A stretch of 64,000 nt of DNA from CAZCVI01 sp964502145 (GTDB taxonomy: Bacteria > Acidobacteriota > Aminicenantia > UBA2199): positions 1-64,000 of the forward strand of contig CAZCVI010000026.1 in NCBI GenBank assembly GCA_964502145.1. The letters run 5' to 3'. The position numbers were made by a program, and so were the translations under genes. Shown piece after piece: positions 44,518-53,607 of the stretch. The notes beneath the pieces were generated by a model, which did no database searches, was not told the DNA's origin, and saw only the letters and a list, made by a program, of their open reading frames with translations. The stretch's first letter is position 1. Every line of letters starts with the position of its first letter.

Positions 44518-45234
44518 ATGGATGAAGCTCCCTGTTATAAGCGTGTGTTATTAAAGCTAAGCGGGGAGTCCTTCAAGGGTGACCAAGAATCCGGCATTGC
44601 CGAGGACAATGTCACCTCCATGGCTGAACAGATAAAAAAGATTCACGATGCGGGCGTCCAACTCGCTATTGTCGTGGGTGGTGGCAACTTTTTCAGGGGA
44701 GTGCGATCGAATAATTTTGGAATTGATCGCACTTCCGCCGACTACATGGGCATGCTCGCTACCGTGATCAACGGGATAGCCTTTCGCGATGTATTGGAAA
44801 ACCAGGGACTGCGGGCACAGCTTGTTTCTGCCCTGGAAATAAAAGCGGTAGCCGAGCTATACGATCAAAAAAAAGTGCTCCGTTATCTGGAAAAAGGCCG
44901 CATTGTTGTTTTTGTTGCCGGGACGGGGAGTCCCTACTTTACCACTGATACGGGTGCCGCGCTCCGTGCTGTGCAAATCAAAGCGGACATCTTTTTAAAA
45001 GCCACCATGGTGGATGGTGTTTATTCCGATGATCCGAAAAAAGTGGCGACTGCTTTAAAATTCCACCGCATTTCATACCGGGAAGTACTGGAGAAAGAAC
45101 TGAAAGTGCTTGACAGTACAGCGGTAGCTTTCTGTATGGAAAACAATTTGCCAATCAAAATATTCGATGTGACCCAACCGGGTAATATCATCAATGCCAT
45201 CACCGATGAACATATCGGCACAACGATCTATTAG
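44518..45234 (+). CDS. pyrH: UMP kinase
   Basis: A 238-aa amino-acid-kinase-family UMP kinase. It has VLLKLSGESFKGD at the N terminus, VVGGGNFFRG, TADYMGMLATVIN-type SADYMGMLAT, and GTGSPYFTTDTGAALRA, all PyrH signatures. It phosphorylates UMP to UDP and lies in the classic rpsB-tsf-pyrH-frr order. Confidence 0.98.
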   Translation: MDEAPCYKRVLLKLSGESFKGDQESGIAEDNVTSMAEQIKKIHDAGVQLAIVVGGGNFFRGVRSNNFGIDRTSADYMGMLATVINGIAFRDVLENQGLRAQLVSALEIKAVAELYDQKKVLRYLEKGRIVVFVAGTGSPYFTTDTGAALRAVQIKADIFLKATMVDGVYSDDPKKVATALKFHRISYREVLEKELKVLDSTAVAFCMENNLPIKIFDVTQPGNIINAITDEHIGTTIY

Positions 45235-45258
45235 AATCTATGAGACAAGGAGTTAACC

Positions 45259-45816
45259 ATGATTAAAGAGACCTTGGATGAAGCCAAAGAATCATTAAAC
45301 GAAGTTCCCGAACTCTTCAAAAAAGAAATATCCAAATTTAGAACCGGCAGAGCCTCCGTGGCTATTCTAGATGGTGTGAGTGTGACCTATTACGGTACCA
45401 TGACCCCGATCAACCAGGTGGCAACCCTATCGGTTCCCGATGCCAATCTGATTGTGATCCAACCATGGGAAACCAATATCATCAATGACATTGTCAAAGC
45501 CATCCGCAATTTTAACAGCAATATGAACCCTATTTCCGACGGCAGGGTCATCAAATTACCCGTGCCACCGATGGATGAACAGCGCCGCTTGGACATCATC
45601 AAAACAATGAAGAAATATATGGAAGAACGCAAAACCTCCATCCGCAACATTCGCCGTGAATTCAGGGATATGTTCAAGTTAATGAAAGAAGATAAAGATA
45701 TCACGGAAGATGAGGAAAAACGGGCGTATGACGATTTGCAAAAACTGGTGGATGATTGTGTCAAAGAAATTGATGAGATCGCCAGAATCAAAGAAAAGCA
45801 CATTATGAATGATTAA
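45259..45816 (+). CDS. frr: Ribosome recycling factor
   Basis: A 185-aa two-domain protein with FRTGRASVAILDGVSVTYYG, LRPWE-like VIQPWETN and LPVPPMDEQRR, and the helical C-terminal domain ending EIARIKEKHIMND. It releases post-termination ribosomes together with EF-G. AAGGAG precedes the ATG. Confidence 0.98.
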   Translation: MIKETLDEAKESLNEVPELFKKEISKFRTGRASVAILDGVSVTYYGTMTPINQVATLSVPDANLIVIQPWETNIINDIVKAIRNFNSNMNPISDGRVIKLPVPPMDEQRRLDIIKTMKKYMEERKTSIRNIRREFRDMFKLMKEDKDITEDEEKRAYDDLQKLVDDCVKEIDEIARIKEKHIMND

Positions 45817-45822
45817 TTTTGC

Positions 45823-46260
45823 ATGATTACCACTGCGAACTCCCAGGATAAGGATATATTAACATCGTATTTGACCGTGGCCAGTTATGAGATGGACTCT
45901 TTTGGCCATGTCAATAACGCCGTGTTCTTAAATTATCTTGAAAAAGCCCGCTGTGATTTTATGATTGCCAAGGGTTTGGCTTTCAAAGACTTTTTTACCT
46001 GGGATAGGTACCCCGTGGTGGTTCGTGCTCATGTGGAATATAAATTTCCCGCCCAGGCCGATGACCATTTATTAATCAAAGGCTGGATCCGCCTTCATAC
46101 CGCGACCAGTTTTACTCTGCAATACGAGATCACCAACCAAGACAACGGGAAATTGGTGCTAACTGGTGAGACCGTTCACGTGTTTGTGGATGGGAAGAAT
46201 CACCCCTGCCGTATTCCCTCGGAGTTTTCAAGAAAATTTCTCCCTACAAAAAAAGATTAG
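45823..46260 (+). CDS. Acyl-CoA thioesterase, 4HBT/YbgC-FadM type
   Basis: A 145-aa hot-dog-fold protein. DSFGHVNNAVFLNYLEKAR (about 25-43) contains the Asp/His-x-Asn-Asn pattern of the 4-hydroxybenzoyl-CoA thioesterase family, and KFPAQADDHLLIKG and SFTLQYEI follow. It hydrolyses acyl-CoA thioesters; the chain specificity cannot be told. It is 6 nt after frr and is the last gene before a convergent inverted repeat. Confidence 0.88.
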   Translation: MITTANSQDKDILTSYLTVASYEMDSFGHVNNAVFLNYLEKARCDFMIAKGLAFKDFFTWDRYPVVVRAHVEYKFPAQADDHLLIKGWIRLHTATSFTLQYEITNQDNGKLVLTGETVHVFVDGKNHPCRIPSEFSRKFLPTKKD

Positions 46261-46336
46261 CCCACGAATTACGCGAATTTACACGAATAACACGAAAAAG
46301 ACGTTTTGTTTCGTGAAATTCGTGTAATTCGTGGGG
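46261..46336. repeat. Long inverted repeat between convergent genes, likely bidirectional terminator
   Basis: CCCACGAATTAC and GTAATTCGTGGGG form the outer arms. Inner ACACGAAT/ATTCGTGT and AACACGAAA/TTTCGTG segments extend the stem to about 30 bp with a GACGTTTTG-type loop. T-rich sequence follows on the plus side. It lies exactly between the thioesterase stop (46260) and the proS stop (46370). Its outer arms recur at 52140-52360. Confidence 0.7.
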
Positions 46337-46369
46337 TTCTTTTCTTTTTTTCTATTCGGCTTTAATCCT

Positions 46370-48148
46370 CTATTCTTCAAATGGGACAGATACTACCTTG
46401 TCATAAATCTCTTTTTCAAGCGTTGCGATTTCTTCCTTGACTTTATCCAGGATATTTTCAAAGGGGATGATTGTGGGTTCATGGGCTGTTCGTCGTTTCA
46501 GTTCCACACCGCCTTTTTTCATGGCGCGACCGCTCACTGTTAGACGGATAGGAGTCCCCATCAGGTCCGCATCCGCGAATTTAACCCCGGGTTGTTCATC
46601 GCGATCATCGTATAACACATCAATACCCAGCGCACACAGATCATTGTAGAGCGTATCACCACTTTGGGCAATACTTTCATCCTTGCCTGACGCCAATAAC
46701 ACGATGTGAACCTGGAACGGGGCCACTGTAATCGGCCAGATCAAACCTTTCTCATCGTTGTGCTCCTCGGCAATACAGCCCAGCAACCTACCGCTACCAA
46801 TACCATAAGAACCCATGACCACCGGTTTCTTCTTGCCATCTTTATCTAAAAAGTTGCAACCCAAGTATTCACTGTAGCGCGTACCCAACTTAAAGATATT
46901 GCCTGTTTCCACACCTCGGGAAGTAATCATTGGTGCTTCGCAGTTGGGACAAAGCGCCCCATCCCCCGCCGCCGCAATATCACAAACAATTCCTGCTTCA
47001 TAATCCCGGCCATAGTTTACATTCATGAGATGATAGCCTGCCTCGTTAGCTCCAGCTACCAGATTGGGGGACTTGGCCACTAAATCATCTACTACCACAA
47101 AAATATCTTTCGCTGTTATACCTATCGGCGAACCATATCCCGGTTCCGCACCTACCGTGCGAATCTGTGCTTCGCTCGCTGGCACCAGATTCTTCGCTTT
47201 GACCACGTTCGCCAGTTTTGTCTCGTTTAATTCCATGTCACCACGGACAATCGCCAGTACAAATTTATCGACATCCACGTCATTCTCACTGATTGTGGCC
47301 ATCATAAACAACGCTTTCGCTGTCTTTGTCGCTGGTATCTTTAAAAACTGACACAAGTCCTCGATAGTTGAAGCATTCGGTGTCGCCACTTTTTCCAGCG
47401 GTAGTAATTCTTCGTGCCCCGGTTCTCCTTTTTTGAAATGGGCAATCTGGCGGTTCGCACGGTATCCGCATGTCTTGCAGATTAAAAGCGTATCTTCGCC
47501 AATAGGTGTCAGGTACATGTATTCATGCGCCATACTGCCACCCATCACCCCCACATCCGACCGCACGGCCATCACTGGTAACCCGCACCGGTTAAAAATA
47601 TTAAAATAAGATTGGTAATGCGCCCGATATTGACTGTCCAATCCTTCAAAATCCGCATCCAAAGTATAACTATCCAACATGGTGAATTCGCGCACCCGGA
47701 CCAATCCGGCACGCGGACGCGGATCGTCGCGGAACTTGGTTTGAATATGATACACCAACTGCGGTAATTGACGGTAAGAATGGATTTCTTTCCGTGTTAG
47801 GTCTGCCACTACTTCTTCGTGTGTCATCGCCAACACCATATCCCGTCCCGACCGATCTTTGAACCGTGCCATTTCCGCGCCGATCTGGTACCATCGTTGT
47901 GTTTCTTGCCAAATACTTGCCGGGTGCGTGACCGGCATCGTGATTTCTTGCCCGCCGATCTTATTTATCTCATCGCGCATAATATTCTCAATCCGGGTTA
48001 GCGCCCGTTTGGCCAATGGCATATACGTAAATATTCCCGCTGCCAATTGCCGGATATAACCCGCTCGCTCTAATAACTGATGGGAAACAGTCCGCGCATC
48101 TGACGGTGCTTCCCGCAGGGTCTGACTAAACATCTTACTCATTCGCAT
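46370..48148 (-). CDS. proS: Prolyl-tRNA synthetase
   Basis: A 592-aa class II synthetase of the bacterial type. It has RMSKMFSQTLREAP at the N terminus, and motif 2 around TKFRDDPRPRAGLVRVREF. The insertion/editing domain lies near 225-380, motif 3 is MGSYGIGSGRLLGCIAEEH, and a C-terminal anticodon-binding domain follows. CAGGAGG lies before the ATG. The gene converges with the thioesterase gene. Confidence 0.98.
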   Translation of the reverse strand: MRMSKMFSQTLREAPSDARTVSHQLLERAGYIRQLAAGIFTYMPLAKRALTRIENIMRDEINKIGGQEITMPVTHPASIWQETQRWYQIGAEMARFKDRSGRDMVLAMTHEEVVADLTRKEIHSYRQLPQLVYHIQTKFRDDPRPRAGLVRVREFTMLDSYTLDADFEGLDSQYRAHYQSYFNIFNRCGLPVMAVRSDVGVMGGSMAHEYMYLTPIGEDTLLICKTCGYRANRQIAHFKKGEPGHEELLPLEKVATPNASTIEDLCQFLKIPATKTAKALFMMATISENDVDVDKFVLAIVRGDMELNETKLANVVKAKNLVPASEAQIRTVGAEPGYGSPIGITAKDIFVVVDDLVAKSPNLVAGANEAGYHLMNVNYGRDYEAGIVCDIAAAGDGALCPNCEAPMITSRGVETGNIFKLGTRYSEYLGCNFLDKDGKKKPVVMGSYGIGSGRLLGCIAEEHNDEKGLIWPITVAPFQVHIVLLASGKDESIAQSGDTLYNDLCALGIDVLYDDRDEQPGVKFADADLMGTPIRLTVSGRAMKKGGVELKRRTAHEPTIIPFENILDKVKEEIATLEKEIYDKVVSVPFEE

Positions 48149-48317
48149 TTACAATTCCTCCTGACTTCCAAATGATTGCTTTTATTTTACCAGCTTTTGC
48201 AGTAAAAAGACACTGGTAAACCACATTTTTTCCCAAATCAATTGGATTAAACGTAAAATAGACGAATCCCCCTGTAAATTTTCCCTGGGTCAAAATTCTT
48301 TTAAGTCAGATTATTTT

Positions 48318-48803
48318 TTAATGGCGTGTAAATTCAAAAGTAGCTGACGTAGTATATGTATACGTAGCGCCCGCCTCATCCTGAGCTTTCATGCTCACCG
48401 TTATATTATCCGGGTTTAACCCCTTATAGATGTCGCCTGATTTCGGTGTGGTTGTTTCGATATAAACATAAAGCCACAGGTCCGCTAACTCGCTTGTACT
48501 CAGCAACACATCCCCTACCGCACTATTATGATCATTTTTTAAAAAAGTCAGCACCGGCGTAGTTCCCGCGTTTACGATGATCTCCCAGTCCGCCAGTGAC
48601 GCTTTCAGGCTCTCACGTGCAATGGCTGGTTGCTTGATGCGTAGCCAACCCTGCACAATAATCGTACTGGTGTTTGACTGGGAGGAATATGAACCGCTAC
48701 CCGCCACTTTTTCCCATGAAAATTCCATTTCCAACTTCTTGCATGAAGTCGTTAGGACCAACAGCGAAAAAATAATAATCACACAACCCAATGTTTTTTT
48801 CAT
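48318..48803 (-). CDS. Putative lipoprotein of unknown function
   Basis: A 161-aa protein with a Lys-rich start and hydrophobic signal ending in a lipobox LTTSC, so it is probably lipidated at Cys21. The mature part is beta-rich (TSTIIVQGWLRIKQ, TTSATFEFTRH) and could be an immunoglobulin-like fold. No family recognised. AGGAGG precedes the ATG, with a promoter at 48853-48824. Confidence 0.75.
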   Translation of the reverse strand: MKKTLGCVIIIFSLLVLTTSCKKLEMEFSWEKVAGSGSYSSQSNTSTIIVQGWLRIKQPAIARESLKASLADWEIIVNAGTTPVLTFLKNDHNSAVGDVLLSTSELADLWLYVYIETTTPKSGDIYKGLNPDNITVSMKAQDEAGATYTYTTSATFEFTRH

Positions 48804-48823
48804 TGCAACCTCCTATCTTAAAT

Positions 48824-48853
48824 ATTATACACACAATAATATATAAAATGCAA
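48824..48853 (-). promoter_or_regulatory. Promoter of the lipoprotein gene
   Basis: On the minus strand: TTGCAT (48853-48848), 18 bp, a perfect TATAAT (48829-48824). The AGGAGG site follows close to the ATG at 48803. Confidence 0.6.
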
Positions 48854-48982
48854 TTCCCCTTCCCCAAAAAAAGAAAAAAAGACAGGGACAGCGATTGATT
48901 TTTTTTTCAAAATTTGTTAAGGTAATAATACTACTTAAAAGTTAGATGACTTTTTAAGATCATCTGACACCGGAGGTATTTT

Positions 48983-50572
48983 ATGGGTATTAAAGAGATT
49001 TTTAAAGCAGGAAGCACCGAATTTAAGAGGCGCTCAGAGCTGGGAAAAGTAAAACGGGACCAAAAAGCGAAACAAAAGCTCTATGAGGACCAATTGGCAG
49101 CACTGGGACAAAAAGCCTGGGAATCGCATATTGATATCACCCAGTACAGCGAAACCGAAAAAATGATCGCCATGATTCAGAAGCAATTGGAGGAACTAAA
49201 GACCTTCCAATCCAGCTTGGAAACACAGAAAAAGGAGACCGAAGACCGCCGAACAAAAGAAAACGAACGGTTTGAAACTCAACGCAAAGAGGTGGAAGGC
49301 AAGAAAAAAACCGTGGACACCCGGTTGGAGGAAGAGAAAAAGGTGTTAAAAGAAGCTCAGAAAACGTCTGAGAATGCCAAGAACCGCCTGACGCAGATAT
49401 TAAAAGAGGAAGAATCCCTCAACAAAAAATTAGCGGATGTGCAGACCCCGGAACAGGAAAAAAGCACCATCCGCGAAAAGCTAGCCGCCTTTCCTGCCGA
49501 ACAAGAGGCATTGGAACAAAAGAAAAAAGAAACCTGGGACGCTATCACCCGCACCAACCAGCTTATCGTTCCCATCGAGGAGGAATCGACCCTACATCAA
49601 AAAGAAATCGAGAGAATCCGCACTGAACAAAAAGCAGCACTGGCTCAACTGGATAAATTTTTGGCTGATCTGAAAGCAAAACAAAATGACACGGCCAAAA
49701 AAATTACCGATGCCAATACGGAGCAGACCAATAATTTCAAACAATTGGGCACTCAAATCACCGCTGGTGGAGTAGACAATACCGCAGTCGGGCCAGAAAT
49801 GTCAGCCGTGCAAAACACGGCCAAAGAGATGGCGATTCTGAACACTGAAGCCGAAAGATTAGAAGCACTCGGTACTGGTCAATCCCGTGGTGCATTATGG
49901 AAGATGATCGGTTTGATTGCTGCTGCCGTATTGATCGTCGTTGGTTTGATTATTCTTATTTCTTGTTTGCTCAAACCCAAGGATAGATACACCTCGCCCT
50001 TTGCCGGGATGGGAACCTCTCAGACCGCAGACCCGATAAAACAATCCCTCCCGCCAGACGCCGCAAACGCGATGAAACAATTTCAGAATGCCACGGGTGA
50101 TCTCAAGACCGCATCGGAGAAAATGCAGGGGGGTAAGATTATTGTTGCCGATAAAGACACTATGATTGCGGCACTTCCTGCTGTCAGTGGTTGGCAAATT
50201 TCATCCCCCTCTTATAGTCGCACCCAGATGGGACAAATGGATAGTTCTCATTTAAGCGCCATATACAAGACTCCCGATTCACGCCAAGTCGAAGTTTCCA
50301 TTACCGATGCCGGTAATTCTTCTGCTCTTCTGGCTGCTACCCAGTATCTCTTCTCATCGAACTTTTCCACAGAAGACGAGAATGGTTACGAAAAAATCTC
50401 CACTTACAACAATATTCCCGTGATCGAAAAATACAACAAGCAATCGAAACAGGCTCACTTGACCTTCATCATCAAAAAACGCTATATCATCGCGCTAAAC
50501 ACTTCGGGTGCAGACAGTATCAACGTTTTGAAACAATTCGTGCCCAGTTTCAACTTAGCAAAATTACAATAG
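48983..50572 (+). CDS. Large coiled-coil protein with one membrane helix
   Basis: A 529-aa protein not assigned to a family. Residues about 15-300 are a long, highly charged coiled coil (EEKKVLKEAQKTSENAKN and similar), a single transmembrane helix lies at about 308-332 (MIGLIAAAVLIVVGLIILIS), and a globular C-terminal domain of about 150 aa lies on the far side. Without a signal peptide the coiled coil should be cytoplasmic. GGAGGTA lies before the ATG. Followed by an intrinsic terminator. Confidence 0.75.
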   Translation: MGIKEIFKAGSTEFKRRSELGKVKRDQKAKQKLYEDQLAALGQKAWESHIDITQYSETEKMIAMIQKQLEELKTFQSSLETQKKETEDRRTKENERFETQRKEVEGKKKTVDTRLEEEKKVLKEAQKTSENAKNRLTQILKEEESLNKKLADVQTPEQEKSTIREKLAAFPAEQEALEQKKKETWDAITRTNQLIVPIEEESTLHQKEIERIRTEQKAALAQLDKFLADLKAKQNDTAKKITDANTEQTNNFKQLGTQITAGGVDNTAVGPEMSAVQNTAKEMAILNTEAERLEALGTGQSRGALWKMIGLIAAAVLIVVGLIILISCLLKPKDRYTSPFAGMGTSQTADPIKQSLPPDAANAMKQFQNATGDLKTASEKMQGGKIIVADKDTMIAALPAVSGWQISSPSYSRTQMGQMDSSHLSAIYKTPDSRQVEVSITDAGNSSALLAATQYLFSSNFSTEDENGYEKISTYNNIPVIEKYNKQSKQAHLTFIIKKRYIIALNTSGADSINVLKQFVPSFNLAKLQ

Positions 50573-50585
50573 TTTACAATTTCTC

Positions 50586-50640
50586 TGCCAGCCAGGGGGC
50601 GCTTTTAAAAAGTTGTCCCCTGGAACCCTGGCAATTTTTT
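50586..50640 (+). terminator. Intrinsic terminator after the coiled-coil gene
   Basis: TGCCAGCCAGGGG pairs with CCCCTGG-AAC-CCTGGCA, with a small bulge, around an AT-rich loop, and is followed by ATTTTTT. It lies 14 nt after the stop codon at 50572. Confidence 0.75.
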
Positions 50641-50727
50641 AAAATAAATCTAGTGCCGGGGTTAAATTCTTCTCCACCGTGATATAATACTTGACCAAAA
50701 GAATTGAATATAGAAGGAGAAAAAAAA

Positions 50728-52095
50728 ATGAGTATGCAAACCATAAACCCCGCCACTGGGGAAACCATAAACACTTATCCCACGGTCACTGACGCTGACG
50801 CCTTAGCAACAGTTCACGCTTGTCATGACGCATTTTTATCCTGGCAGAAAGTTCCTTTTACCGAGCGGGCCAGTTTAATGAAGAAAGCCGGTCAATTATT
50901 ACGGGACCGTGCCGAAGAATTTGCCAAATTAATGGCCCTGGAAATGGGGAAAGTCATAAAAGAGGGTCGTTCCGAGATCAATAAATGTGCCTTGGTCTGC
51001 GATTATTACGCTGATAACGCCGCAGAGTTCTTAAAAAACGAAATCATAAACACCGATGCATCCAAGAGTTTTGTTTCCTTTCAGCCTATTGGGGTTGTAC
51101 TCGCCGTGATGCCTTGGAATTTTCCTTTTTGGCAAGTGTGGCGTTTTGCAGCCCCCGCCTTAATGGCTGGGAATACCGGCGTGTTAAAACATGCCTCCAA
51201 TGTTCCCGGTTGTGCTCTTGCTATTGAGAAGGTATTTATTGATGCCGGGTTCCCGCCCCATGTCTTTCGCACCCTTATGATTGGGAGCAAACAAGTCAGT
51301 GCTATCATCGAAAACCCCTTGGTTAAAGCGGTTACCTTAACAGGCAGCACCCCCGCAGGAAAAGCTGTGGCTGCCAAAGCCGGTGCCATGTTAAAAAAGA
51401 CTGTACTCGAATTAGGTGGTAGCGATGCCTATGTCATATTAGAAGACGCCAATTTAGAAGAAGCAGTGAATGCCTGTGTATTAAGTCGTTTAATTAATGC
51501 TGGGCAAAGTTGTATTGCAGCCAAACGTTTTGTGGTAGTAGAACCCGTTAAAGCTCGTTTTGAAGCATTGTTCCTGCAAAAAATGCAAGCCCAGAAAATG
51601 GGCAATCCTTTGGAAGAAGATGTGACTGTCGGCCCGCAAGCTCGTTTTGATTTACGGGATGAATTGCATCAGCAAGTAGTATCCAGTATCCAGAAAGGGG
51701 CGCGTTGTCTTCTGGGTGGTCAGGTTCCTGTTGGTTTAGGCGCGTTTTATCCGCCCACCGTTTTGACCGATGTTAAAAAAGGGATGCCTGCCTATGATGA
51801 AGAACTATTTGGACCCGTTGCTGCCATCATTCCTGTCAAAGATGAAGCTGAAGCCATCCGTGTGGCCAATGATTCAATTTTTGGTTTAGGAGCCGCCGTG
51901 TTCACTGCCAATCAGGAAAAAGGAGAACGTTTAGCAGAAAAAGAGATTCAAGCTGGCTGTTGTTTTGTGAATACCTTTGTTCGTTCTGATCCCAGGCTGC
52001 CTTTTGGAGGCATTAAAGAGAGTGGCTACGGGCGGGAGCTTGCGCATTTTGGTATCAAGGAATTCGTAAACATCAAGACCGTATTTATTAAATAG
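50728..52095 (+). CDS. NAD(P)-dependent aldehyde dehydrogenase, succinate-semialdehyde type
   Basis: A 455-aa protein from the ATG at 50728, which has GAAGGAG upstream; an upstream TTG reading is unlikely. It begins QTINPATGETINTYP. VLELGGSDAYVIL holds the general-base Glu, and NAGQSCIAAKRFVVV the catalytic Cys. PFGGIKESGYGRELAHFGI closes the protein, as in succinate-semialdehyde dehydrogenases (GabD/Sad). A TATAAT hexamer lies at 50683-50688. Exact aldehyde unknown. Confidence 0.93.
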   Translation: MSMQTINPATGETINTYPTVTDADALATVHACHDAFLSWQKVPFTERASLMKKAGQLLRDRAEEFAKLMALEMGKVIKEGRSEINKCALVCDYYADNAAEFLKNEIINTDASKSFVSFQPIGVVLAVMPWNFPFWQVWRFAAPALMAGNTGVLKHASNVPGCALAIEKVFIDAGFPPHVFRTLMIGSKQVSAIIENPLVKAVTLTGSTPAGKAVAAKAGAMLKKTVLELGGSDAYVILEDANLEEAVNACVLSRLINAGQSCIAAKRFVVVEPVKARFEALFLQKMQAQKMGNPLEEDVTVGPQARFDLRDELHQQVVSSIQKGARCLLGGQVPVGLGAFYPPTVLTDVKKGMPAYDEELFGPVAAIIPVKDEAEAIRVANDSIFGLGAAVFTANQEKGERLAEKEIQAGCCFVNTFVRSDPRLPFGGIKESGYGRELAHFGIKEFVNIKTVFIK

Positions 52096-52139
52096 ACAGC
52101 ACGGTCTAAATTCTCCGCTTAAAAGAGAAAAAAAAGTAG

Positions 52140-52360
52140 CCCACGAATTATCACGAAATTAAAAGAAGACCACAGATTACACAGATTAAAATGATTACCC
52201 TGATTGGTTTATTTCTTTTTGTCATAGCCATCTTTTAATCTGTGTCAATCATTTCAATCTGTGTAATCTGTGGTTTCTTTTTTTTTCATCTATTACCTAT
52301 GGCCCGAACTGTTACTATTATGCTCCTTTTAATTCGTGTAAATTCGGGAAATTCGTGGGG
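52140..52360. repeat. Nested inverted repeat between convergent genes
   Basis: Outer arms CCCACGAATTATCACGAAATT (52140-52160 region) and AATTTCCCGAATT/ATTCGTGGGG-type sequence at 52331-52360 resemble the element at 46261. Inside, ACCACAGATTACACAGATT (52169-52187) and AATCTGTGTAATCTGTGGT (52256-52274) form a perfect 19-bp inverted repeat. It fills the space between the aldehyde dehydrogenase stop (52095) and the Rpn stop (52368). Confidence 0.7.
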
Positions 52361-52367
52361 CCTTCTT

Positions 52368-53282
52368 TTACAGTGTATTGACGATTTCAATATCAAGACC
52401 CGTGATCTTACAAATAAAATCTACGGTAGAACCATTTTCTTTCATGGTTCGTGCAAGTTCACGAGTTTTATTCATTGCGCCTTCTTCAAGCCCTTTTTCA
52501 AATCCTTGTGCATGTCCTTCTTCCAGTCCTTTTTCCCTGGCGAATTGTTCTTCGAATCGTATCGTTTCGGCGTAGCTGGCTTGAGAACTTAGGTTTTCCA
52601 AGTAACGGTCATATATCCGCCGTTCTTTAGGAGTCATAGAAATCTCTTTCAACTTTTCCCGTGCCTCTGCCAAACCTTTGGCTTTAAATTCATCTTTGAT
52701 TTCGCTGTTCTTTAAAAAATAGATCCATTCATCCAGAGTGTCACGGGCCTGATCATCGAATTTATTGACCCTGAGAATATAATGATCGGGGAAAATCGCG
52801 GAGATAGAAGGATGATTAAATAATTTTTTTTGCGATTCAGACAGCAGTAATTCATCATTTTTATGAATTCCTTTGAAAGTAGTTAAACCATGATACACGT
52901 AATCCGAACCCTGTCCCAGGTCAAAATAGACAATGCTGATCGTGACGATCTTTTTGGTTTCTCTATAAGACATCCCCTTATATATATTTTCCACGATAGC
53001 TTTAGAGGTATTGTATAAAATCTTATAGAAATAATCCAATTCACGGGTATTCTGGATTTCGACGATAAACAATTCCCCGCTGGAATCTTTCACATTGATA
53101 TCCACGCGGTTGGACTTATCTTCTTCCGTCTCACGATTACTTTCACTTTCAATAATATCTTGAATTTGTATATCTTTCCCCAGCAACTCGCTCAGGAAAC
53201 CTTCCAAGATGCCGAAGTTGGCTTTGCTGCGCAATATTTTCTTAATTGCCCAATCAAATCGAACATGTGTTTGTGTATTCAT
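52368..53282 (-). CDS. Rpn-family PD-(D/E)XK nuclease/transposase-like protein
   Basis: A 304-aa protein of the Rpn/YhgA-like family (PDDEXK_2). It opens HVRFDWAIKKILRSKANFGILE. The nuclease core is VDINVKDSSGELFIVEIQN (Asp, Glu-x-Gln), followed by LYNTSKAIVENIYKGMSY and a C-terminal region with EGHAQGFEKGLEEG repeats. Rpn proteins promote RecA-independent recombination in E. coli, and some are linked to phage defence. It looks intact and stands alone with no terminal inverted repeats of an IS. Confidence 0.88.
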   Translation of the reverse strand: MNTQTHVRFDWAIKKILRSKANFGILEGFLSELLGKDIQIQDIIESESNRETEEDKSNRVDINVKDSSGELFIVEIQNTRELDYFYKILYNTSKAIVENIYKGMSYRETKKIVTISIVYFDLGQGSDYVYHGLTTFKGIHKNDELLLSESQKKLFNHPSISAIFPDHYILRVNKFDDQARDTLDEWIYFLKNSEIKDEFKAKGLAEAREKLKEISMTPKERRIYDRYLENLSSQASYAETIRFEEQFAREKGLEEGHAQGFEKGLEEGAMNKTRELARTMKENGSTVDFICKITGLDIEIVNTL

Positions 53283-53409
53283 ACCACTATTCTAATATAA
53301 AAAGGCGAATATTTCAACCAGTAAATAGAAGGACCATAAAAATAATCGTGGTAAAACTGATGGAACGACTACCGCTCCCCTTCATAACTCCTCCCAATTA
53401 ATTCACCCT

Positions 53410-53587
53410 GGATTCACCATCATTTTTATAACTACCACGGATAACCGTGGCAAGCTGGACTATCTGGACATACTGGACTTACTGGACAAGCTTGAAAAAT
53501 CAAAGATTTTGTGAAGTCCAGTTAGTCCAGAATGTCCATTATGTCCAGATAGTCCAGTTTTTTCAGAAACTTGGCGGTGGATTTAGG
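53410..53587 (+). repeat. Hairpin element, stem of ~9-bp TGGAC units (full copy)
   Basis: Left border GGATTCACCATCA and right border TTGGCGGTGGATTTAGG (53571-53587). Between them lies CCACGGATAACCGTGG (a perfect 6-bp hairpin), then about four units of TGGAC(T/A)xxC form facing about five inverted GTCCAG units around an AAAAATCAAAGATTTT loop. The right arm is nearly identical to the left arm of the copy at 41790. It accounts for most of the gap 53283-53607. Confidence 0.75.
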
Positions 53588-53607
53588 TCACAACAGCCTA
53601 TTGCAAT

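Noticed and set aside
52368..53282. Rpn protein as transposase of an insertion sequence
   Set aside because: No terminal inverted repeats or target duplications around the gene; the neighbouring inverted repeat at 52140 is on one side only.
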